The position numbers and the translations under genes are program-made. From Anaerolineae bacterium (lineage in GTDB: Bacteria; Chloroflexota; Anaerolineae; B4-G1; SLSP01): a DNA stretch of 8,033 nucleotides. The notes below the pieces were generated by a model, which saw only the letters and a program-made list of their open reading frames with translations, was not told the DNA's origin and searched no databases. This document shows, piece by piece, positions 1-4,763 of the stretch (position 1 is the first letter of the stretch; the number at the start of each line of letters is the position of its first letter). The DNA lies in NCBI GenBank assembly GCA_018055515.1, contig JAGPHL010000125.1, forward strand, positions 1-8,033, given 5' to 3'.

Positions 1-738
1 GTTGCGCCTCCGCTTTGTCCCGCGTGCGGGGCGGCGGTGAAGCCGGGAGCGCGTTTCTGCGCGCGTTGCGGACGGCCCCTGGCCTCCCCTGCGCCGCAGG
101 TCGCGCCGCCCTTCCAATCCCCGAGGCCCGCGCCGGCAGCGCCGCAACCGACTGTGTCGGCCGACGCGCGCGACCTGCCGGCCCCGCTGCCTTCTCAGCC
201 TCCCGCTCGTGGAACCGCACGCTGGCTGTTCCCTTTCATCGCCCTGGCTCTGATGGCCTGCCTGAGTTGCTGCGGCGTGCTCGCCGTGGGAGTGCTGCCC
301 GCTCTGGGCGAGACGCCGCCCGCGGCCCTGGTTGGAGATCTCGCCGGACCCGATATTGCCATTCTGGTGCGGGAATCCTACCTGAACCGCAATCTCACCG
401 CGATTTTACCTGACAAGGGGCTGAAGGAAGCCTCGCTGGACGTGCAGCCGGGCAATCTCATCGTGACGACGGCACGCTTCGACGTGCTGTTCGTGACGCT
501 CGAACTCAAAATCGTGGCCCGGATTTCCGTCGTGAACGGCGAAATCGTGATTGAGGTGCAGGAGATCAGCACGGGCGGCCGGAATCTCATGGACTTTCTG
601 GGCCTGAGCGAGGTGACCGTGGGGGAGAACTTCACCGGCGCGCTGCGGCAACAGCTGGAAAACGAACTCGGCGCAGGCTCGCAGTTGCTCGACATCAGCA
701 CGGACGAGGATCACATCATCCTCAAGGCCCGTCTGTGA
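1..738 (+). CDS. Zinc-ribbon membrane protein with extracytoplasmic domain, 5' end outside window
   Basis: The reading frame is open from base 1, so 245 residues are visible and the real start lies upstream of the window. A start at the GTG at 37 would remove the first CxxC of the zinc ribbon, so it is very unlikely. Visible order: zinc ribbon at residues 6-23 (C6, C9, C20, C23; CxxC-x10-CxxC), a Pro/Ala-rich linker at about 28-72, one hydrophobic helix at about 75-102 containing a CLSCC cluster, then a domain of about 130 residues rich in alternating hydrophobic strands. That domain begins with an ESYLNR motif and a DVQPG motif, both shared with the next gene. The expected topology is ribbon inside the cell and domain outside. 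The layout loosely recalls small lipid- or envelope-associated families such as YpmS (DUF2140) or LmeA (DUF2993), but I cannot assign it. It is the first visible gene of a same-strand cluster with the paralogue and the protease downstream. The function is unknown. Confidence 0.85.
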   Translation, partial: VAPPLCPACGAAVKPGARFCARCGRPLASPAPQVAPPFQSPRPAPAAPQPTVSADARDLPAPLPSQPPARGTARWLFPFIALALMACLSCCGVLAVGVLPALGETPPAALVGDLAGPDIAILVRESYLNRNLTAILPDKGLKEASLDVQPGNLIVTTARFDVLFVTLELKIVARISVVNGEIVIEVQEISTGGRNLMDFLGLSEVTVGENFTGALRQQLENELGAGSQLLDISTDEDHIILKARL

Positions 739-739
739 C

Positions 740-745
740 GGAGGG
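740..745 (+). promoter_or_regulatory. Ribosome binding site that selects the second of two ATGs
   Basis: GGAGGG lies right after the stop codon of the preceding gene. It directly abuts the ATG at 746, which is too close for initiation, but stands 6 bases before the ATG at 752. This favours 752 as the start of the next gene. Confidence 0.6.
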
Positions 746-751
746 ATGACC

Positions 752-1279
752 ATGGGCGCCAAAGTGAAACCGGGGGTGCTGGTGTTGATCGGTGTGCTGG
801 CGGGGGTGTTCGTGGGCCTGGCAGGCGGTTGGTTGCTGGTCAACGCCCTCGAGAAGACCGTTGCGGCGGAGCCTTTGCCCGCTTTGCCGCCGTATGACAT
901 CGAGGTGGTGGTCGAGGAGAGCTACGTCAACCGCATGATGCTGGGAAGTAACAGCGCTTTGATCGGCGGCAGCGTGGATTTGCAGCCCGGCGGCGTCGCG
1001 ACGTTTGTGGTGCAGCTGGCGGCCGGCCCTTTCAAGCCGGTCGTGCACGGGGAGGTCGCCTTTCGCGCCGCCGACGGGGGCCGCATGGCGGTGTCCTTGC
1101 TGCGGGTGAAGATGGGCCGGCTGTCTCTGCTGCGGTTGGTCCCGGGCAGCATGATGGAGGATATCAACGCCCTGGTGAACGATCAACTGGTCGGGCGGGT
1201 CGGCTCGAAGGGCCTGGAAGTGGTGGCCGTTGCTACTGACGACACCTCGTTGCGCCTCTACCTGGCGCAGCGCGAGTGA
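752..1279 (+). CDS. Membrane-anchored paralogue of the upstream extracytoplasmic domain
   Basis: The protein has 175 residues from the ATG at 752; an in-frame ATG at 746 would add two residues but has no room for its ribosome binding site. The N-terminus is a single hydrophobic signal anchor (about residues 6-31) after a short basic stretch, so the remainder should lie outside the cytoplasm. The exported domain starts near residue 49 with DIEVVVEESYVNR and continues with VDLQPGG. These match DIAILVRESYLNR and LDVQPGN in the preceding protein, and length and strand pattern also agree, so the two are diverged tandem paralogues. This copy has no zinc ribbon and no Pro-rich linker. The gene begins 13 bp after its neighbour's stop and ends 30 bp before the protease start, consistent with one operon. 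The domain resembles small beta-rich envelope domains in general (YpmS or LmeA are guesses only). No catalytic motif is visible and the function is unknown. Confidence 0.85.
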   Translation: MGAKVKPGVLVLIGVLAGVFVGLAGGWLLVNALEKTVAAEPLPALPPYDIEVVVEESYVNRMMLGSNSALIGGSVDLQPGGVATFVVQLAAGPFKPVVHGEVAFRAADGGRMAVSLLRVKMGRLSLLRLVPGSMMEDINALVNDQLVGRVGSKGLEVVAVATDDTSLRLYLAQRE

Positions 1280-1309
1280 ACCTGGAATTTATGACCGCTG
1301 GGTGGTTCT

Positions 1310-3697
1310 ATGATGAAACATAAATCGTTACTGATCTTGCTTTTGGCCGGAGGCGTGGTGCTTCTGGGGGCCGCCGTGGCCCTCTTCTTCATCCTTTCCC
1401 CCGGCGCAGAGCCTCCTCCTCCCGCGCTCGATCTCAGCGCTCTCACGCTGCCGCCGTCTCTGGAGGACGTCTCAGCGCTGTACCCGCAGATCGCGCCGCT
1501 GTTGAATGATGCGCAGTTAGGCTCGGTCTACAAGGAATTCCTGGTCGCGTACATGGAAGGGGGACGCGAGGCCGCGATGCAGCTGGCGCAGGAGCGGGGC
1601 CTGTTCACCCCCGATGGGAAGAATCTGCGGGTGACGTTGGTGCTGGATACCGGGGACAATACGGCGTTGGTCGAAGAACTGCGCGCCGCCGGCATCGAGG
1701 TCGTCAGTGCCTATCAGGATCGGGTCAATATCTCCGTGCCGCTCACGTTGATCGAGGAGCAGTTCCTGGCGCCGGAAGGCGGCGCGGGCAGCGCGTTGAT
1801 CTTCCAGCAGCTCACGCAGCTGGAGCACGTGATCGCCGTGCGGATGCCGGAGACCCGCAAACCTGAGGGGCGCACTTTGCAGGAGGGGGTTACCGGCGAA
1901 GGGGTGGCCCTCATTGGCGCGGAGGCGTGGCACGCGGCCGGGTTCACCGGCGCGGGTGTGCGCATTGGCGTCCTCGATTTGGGCTTTTCCGGCTATGAGG
2001 CGCTCCTGGGCACGGAATTGCCGGCGGAGGTGACGGTCAACACCTTTGGGTGGTATGACGCCGCAGAAGTCCATGGCACAGCCTGTGCCGAAATCATTCA
2101 CGAAGTCGCCCCCGAGGCGACTCTTTTTTTTGCCTGGTATGACGGTTCAGACGCCGCGTTGGGTGAAGCGGTGCAGTGGTTGCGCGAGCAGGGGGTCAAC
2201 ATCATCTCCCATTCTGTGGGCGCGGTCATCAGTCCCCGGGATGGGACGGGGTGGGGCACGCAGCTGGTGGAGGAGACCGCCGCCGAGGGCATCCTGTGGG
2301 TGAATTCCGCCGGCAACGAAGCGCTTGTCCATCATCGCGCCGTTTTCACCGACGAGGACGGCGACGGCTATCATGAGTTCACGACCGGCGATGAAGTGAT
2401 GGCCATTTACAGCGTGGATGAGATTGAGGTTTATCTCATCTGGCAGGATGCGTGGAACCGTCCGACGCAGGACCTGGAATTGTTGGTGGTGAACGCGCAG
2501 GGCGACGTGTTGGCGACTTCCGAGGAGCCGCAGTCCGGCGAGCCGGGGCAGCGCCCGGCCGAGGCCCTGTGGGTGCAAACCAATGGTAAAACCGTGTATG
2601 CCGTCGTGCAGGCCTACAGCGTGACGACCCCCGTGACGTTCGACGTCTTCGTCCATGGCGGCGGAACAGAAGTGGACCTGCCTACCATTTCCTACAGCGT
2701 GAGTTCCCCCGGCGACGCGGTCAGCGCGCTCACGGTGGGAGCGACCAACTGGTGGGATGACACGCTCGCGGATTACAGCTCGCAGGGGCCGACGACGGAC
2801 GGGAGGCTCAAACCCGACATTGCCGCGCCGGCGGGCGTTTCCGGCGCGACGTATGGCAAGTCGGCCTTCGACGGGACCTCCGCTTCGACGCCGCACGTCG
2901 CGGGCGCGGCGGCTCTGATCTGGCAGGCCAATCCCGGCTTCACGCGCGATCAGGTCAAGGACTACCTGTTGGCCAATGCGCTCGATTTTGGCCCGGCGGG
3001 GCCGGACACGGCCTTTGGCTACGGGCGCTTGCATTTGCCGGCGCCGCAGCCGGCCGCGGTCTTGCCGCCGACGCCGATCACGCCCGGCGCCGAGATGCCT
3101 TTCTACCCGACAGCCACTCCCGCGCCGTATGCCACCCTGGAGCCGCCGACGAAATCTCCCTCGTCGGGGCGGACGTCTTCTCCGGCGGTAGCGGTGTTGG
3201 GATGGCTGATTGGCGGATTGGGGTGTACCGGCGCGGGGTTATTGCTGGCCGCCGCCGTGATCGTGGTGCGGGGAGGACGTTCTAAGCCGGCTCCGGTTCC
3301 GCCGCCGGCAGCCTTTGTGCACCCCGGAAGCGGCGGACCATCCTACGGGCGGGCTGAACCTGCTCCGGTCCCGCCGCAGCCGGCGACCTTTGCGCCCCCG
3401 CGCCCTGTCGCCCCGCCAGCAGCGCCTGCACCGCCGTCACCTTTCCCGCCGGCTCCTGCAGCAGCGGATTTGCCCCCGACGCAGCGGGTAGGGGCTGCAC
3501 CTCAGCCGGCGGCGGACGCGCACGCCGGGGCTCCCGTCTGTGCCGTGTGCGGCGCGACGGCGCGGCCGGGCGCGCGTTTCTGCGCGGTGTGCGGCTCGCC
3601 GTTGGATTTCAAAACGCCGGTACAACTTTGCCGTCGTTGTGGGGCGGAATTGCGTCCGAACAGCCGTTTTTGCCCGCGCTGCGGTGAGCCGGTGTGA
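1310..3697 (+). CDS. Membrane-spanning subtilisin-like (S8) serine protease with two C-terminal zinc ribbons
   Basis: The 795-residue protein starts MMKHK; the second ATG at 1313 is 7 bases after GGTGG (1301-1305) and may be the true start. Order: signal anchor (about 6-30); prodomain-like region (about 105-180); S8 catalytic domain (about 195-575) with Asp223 (GVLDLG), His255 (VHGTA), oxyanion Asn336 (NSAGNE) and Ser524 (DGTSASTPH). All key residues are present, so it should be active. Between Asn336 and Ser524 there is an inserted beta-rich stretch (about 340-460) opening with DEDGDGYHEF, which resembles a calcium loop. A Pro/Thr/Ser-rich stalk follows (575-625), a second membrane helix (about 626-653), a Pro/Ala linker (655-740) and two zinc ribbons (C744/C747/C758/C761 and C774/C777/C788/C791). 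Inferred topology: protease outside, ribbons inside. S8 proteases with a C-terminal anchor are known; the paired cytoplasmic ribbons are unusual. Its position after two membrane proteins suggests they are partners or substrates. Confidence 0.95.
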   Translation: MMKHKSLLILLLAGGVVLLGAAVALFFILSPGAEPPPPALDLSALTLPPSLEDVSALYPQIAPLLNDAQLGSVYKEFLVAYMEGGREAAMQLAQERGLFTPDGKNLRVTLVLDTGDNTALVEELRAAGIEVVSAYQDRVNISVPLTLIEEQFLAPEGGAGSALIFQQLTQLEHVIAVRMPETRKPEGRTLQEGVTGEGVALIGAEAWHAAGFTGAGVRIGVLDLGFSGYEALLGTELPAEVTVNTFGWYDAAEVHGTACAEIIHEVAPEATLFFAWYDGSDAALGEAVQWLREQGVNIISHSVGAVISPRDGTGWGTQLVEETAAEGILWVNSAGNEALVHHRAVFTDEDGDGYHEFTTGDEVMAIYSVDEIEVYLIWQDAWNRPTQDLELLVVNAQGDVLATSEEPQSGEPGQRPAEALWVQTNGKTVYAVVQAYSVTTPVTFDVFVHGGGTEVDLPTISYSVSSPGDAVSALTVGATNWWDDTLADYSSQGPTTDGRLKPDIAAPAGVSGATYGKSAFDGTSASTPHVAGAAALIWQANPGFTRDQVKDYLLANALDFGPAGPDTAFGYGRLHLPAPQPAAVLPPTPITPGAEMPFYPTATPAPYATLEPPTKSPSSGRTSSPAVAVLGWLIGGLGCTGAGLLLAAAVIVVRGGRSKPAPVPPPAAFVHPGSGGPSYGRAEPAPVPPQPATFAPPRPVAPPAAPAPPSPFPPAPAAADLPPTQRVGAAPQPAADAHAGAPVCAVCGATARPGARFCAVCGSPLDFKTPVQLCRRCGAELRPNSRFCPRCGEPV

Positions 3698-3793
3698 CGT
3701 CGCCGGTGACCTGGCGGCTCGACCCCGCTGCAACGTCGGCGGTTTGGGGACGTATATGAAGAGGATTTACGCCCTGTCCAGACTGGCAGCGGC

Positions 3794-3821
3794 TCCAAAA
3801 TCCAAAGTCCAAAATCTAACA
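3794..3821 (+). repeat. Four-unit heptamer tandem repeat
   Basis: Four consecutive 7-base units read TCCAAAA, TCCAAAG, TCCAAAA and TCTAACA, the last one degenerate. The tract is A-rich in a GC-rich region and ends 2 bases before the AAAGGAGA ribosome binding site of the next gene. It resembles the short tandemly repeated heptamers described in cyanobacteria. That comparison is made from memory of the pattern and has not been searched. Confidence 0.6.
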
Positions 3822-3822
3822 T

Positions 3823-3830
3823 AAAGGAGA
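3823..3830 (+). promoter_or_regulatory. Strong ribosome binding site for the AIM24-family gene
   Basis: AAAGGAGA stands 7 bases before the ATG at 3838 and is the best Shine-Dalgarno match on the + strand of the window. It fixes the start codon of the following gene. Confidence 0.75.
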
Positions 3831-3837
3831 AAGTCCG

Positions 3838-4620
3838 ATGCAGAGCCATGAGATTGATTATCAGGTGTATGGCGACGACTTGCAGTTTGTGGAGGTGGAG
3901 CTCGACCCCCGCGAGACGGTGATCGCCGAAGCCGGGGCGATGATGTACATGGACGATGGCATCGTCTTTGAGACGCGCATGGGCGATGGCTCCCGCCCCC
4001 AGGGCATGATGGACAAAGTCCTCAGCGTCGGCAAGCGGATGCTCACGGGCGAGTCGCTCTTCATGACCCATTTCACCAATGTGTCTGAGGGCAAGCGGCG
4101 ACTGGCGTTTGCCGCGCCCTATCCGGGCAAAATCATCGCCATTGACCTCGATGAGGCGCGGGGGGAGCTGATTTGCCAGAAGGACGCTTTTCTCGCGGCG
4201 GCCCTGGGCACGGAAATCAGCATTGCCTTCAACAAGAAGCTCGGCGCGGGCTTCTTTGGCGGCGAGGGTTTTATCCTCCAGCGGCTGCGGGGCGATGGGA
4301 TGGCCTTTATCCACGCGGGCGGCACGATTGTCGAGAAGCGCCTGGCGGGACAGAAGCTGTTGGTGGACACCGGCTGCCTCGTGGCGTTTGAAACCGGCAT
4401 CGCCTACGACATTCAGCGCGCGGGCAACCTCAAGTCCATGCTCTTCGGCGGGGAGGGCCTGTTCCTGGCGACCTTGCAAGGGACAGGGCGCGTGTGGTTG
4501 CAATCGCTGCCCTTCTCGCGGCTCGCGGACCGTGTCCTGGCGGCGGCCCCCTCGCAAGGGGGAAAGAGCTCCGACGAGGGCTCAGTGATCCGCGGCCTGT
4601 CGGGGCTGCTGCAGCAGTAA
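3838..4620 (+). CDS. AIM24 family protein (TIGR00266)
   Basis: The 260-residue protein has the features of the TIGR00266/AIM24 family: an N-terminal region with EAGAMMYMDDGIVFET (about 31-46), a central FFGGEG (139-144), HAGGTIVEK (159-167), a VDTGCLVAFE strand (176-185) and a second FGGEG (203-207). The repeated glycine turns fit the double-stranded beta-helix fold of the family. The last 25 or so residues are a polar, Gly/Ser-rich tail. There is no signal peptide or membrane helix, so it is probably cytoplasmic. Yeast Aim24 is a mitochondrial inner-membrane protein that supports the MICOS complex; the bacterial role is not established. The gene lies 140 bp after the protease stop, with its own strong ribosome binding site, and ends in a hairpin terminator. 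It may be a separate transcription unit, although no convincing promoter was seen in the spacer. Confidence 0.93.
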   Translation: MQSHEIDYQVYGDDLQFVEVELDPRETVIAEAGAMMYMDDGIVFETRMGDGSRPQGMMDKVLSVGKRMLTGESLFMTHFTNVSEGKRRLAFAAPYPGKIIAIDLDEARGELICQKDAFLAAALGTEISIAFNKKLGAGFFGGEGFILQRLRGDGMAFIHAGGTIVEKRLAGQKLLVDTGCLVAFETGIAYDIQRAGNLKSMLFGGEGLFLATLQGTGRVWLQSLPFSRLADRVLAAAPSQGGKSSDEGSVIRGLSGLLQQ

Positions 4621-4699
4621 CGGGGACGGGCAGGGCGGCTCGGCTTGCGCCAGAACTGCGAGCTGCCGGCGTCCGACAAAGAAGGAAGTGCGAAAATAG

Positions 4700-4729
4700 C
4701 CGGGTGATGGAATGCCATCACCCGGTTTT
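4700..4729. terminator. Bidirectional intrinsic terminator between converging genes
   Basis: A perfect 11-bp inverted repeat (CCGGGTGATGG at 4700-4710, CCATCACCCGG at 4715-4725) with a 4-base loop AATG is followed by TTTT on the + strand. The left flank has AAAA at 4693-4696, so the - strand transcript reads CTATTTT just after the stem. It sits 80 bases after the AIM24-family stop and 35 bases past the recJ stop on the opposite strand, as expected for a shared terminator. The + strand U-tract is the better one. Confidence 0.85.
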
Positions 4730-4763
4730 CATGTCGGCCATCGGCGCCAGCAGCAACGGCGCG

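Noticed and set aside
247..270. Possible lipoprotein signal (LMAC) in gene 1
   Set aside because: The hydrophobic stretch follows a zinc ribbon and a long linker rather than a short N-terminus, and Met before Ala is atypical for a lipobox.
1291..1323. Ten-codon ORF (ATG at 1291 to TAA) overlapping the protease start
   Set aside because: It has no convincing ribosome binding site and a peptide without features; ORFs this short occur by chance, although a leader-peptide role cannot be excluded.
2147..3034. 295-codon open frame antisense to the protease gene
   Set aside because: It covers conserved S8 catalytic coding sequence, its translation is Arg/His/Gly-rich without recognisable motifs, and long antisense frames are expected in GC-rich genes.
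3699..3718. 8-bp hairpin with 4-base loop just after the protease stop
   Set aside because: It contains two G-U pairs, has no U-tract, and stems of this size are common by chance in GC-rich DNA, so it is not called a terminator.
3502..4557. 351-codon open frame antisense to the AIM24-family gene and the spacer
   Set aside because: The + strand carries an unmistakable AIM24-family protein with a strong ribosome binding site. The antisense product has low complexity and no family features.
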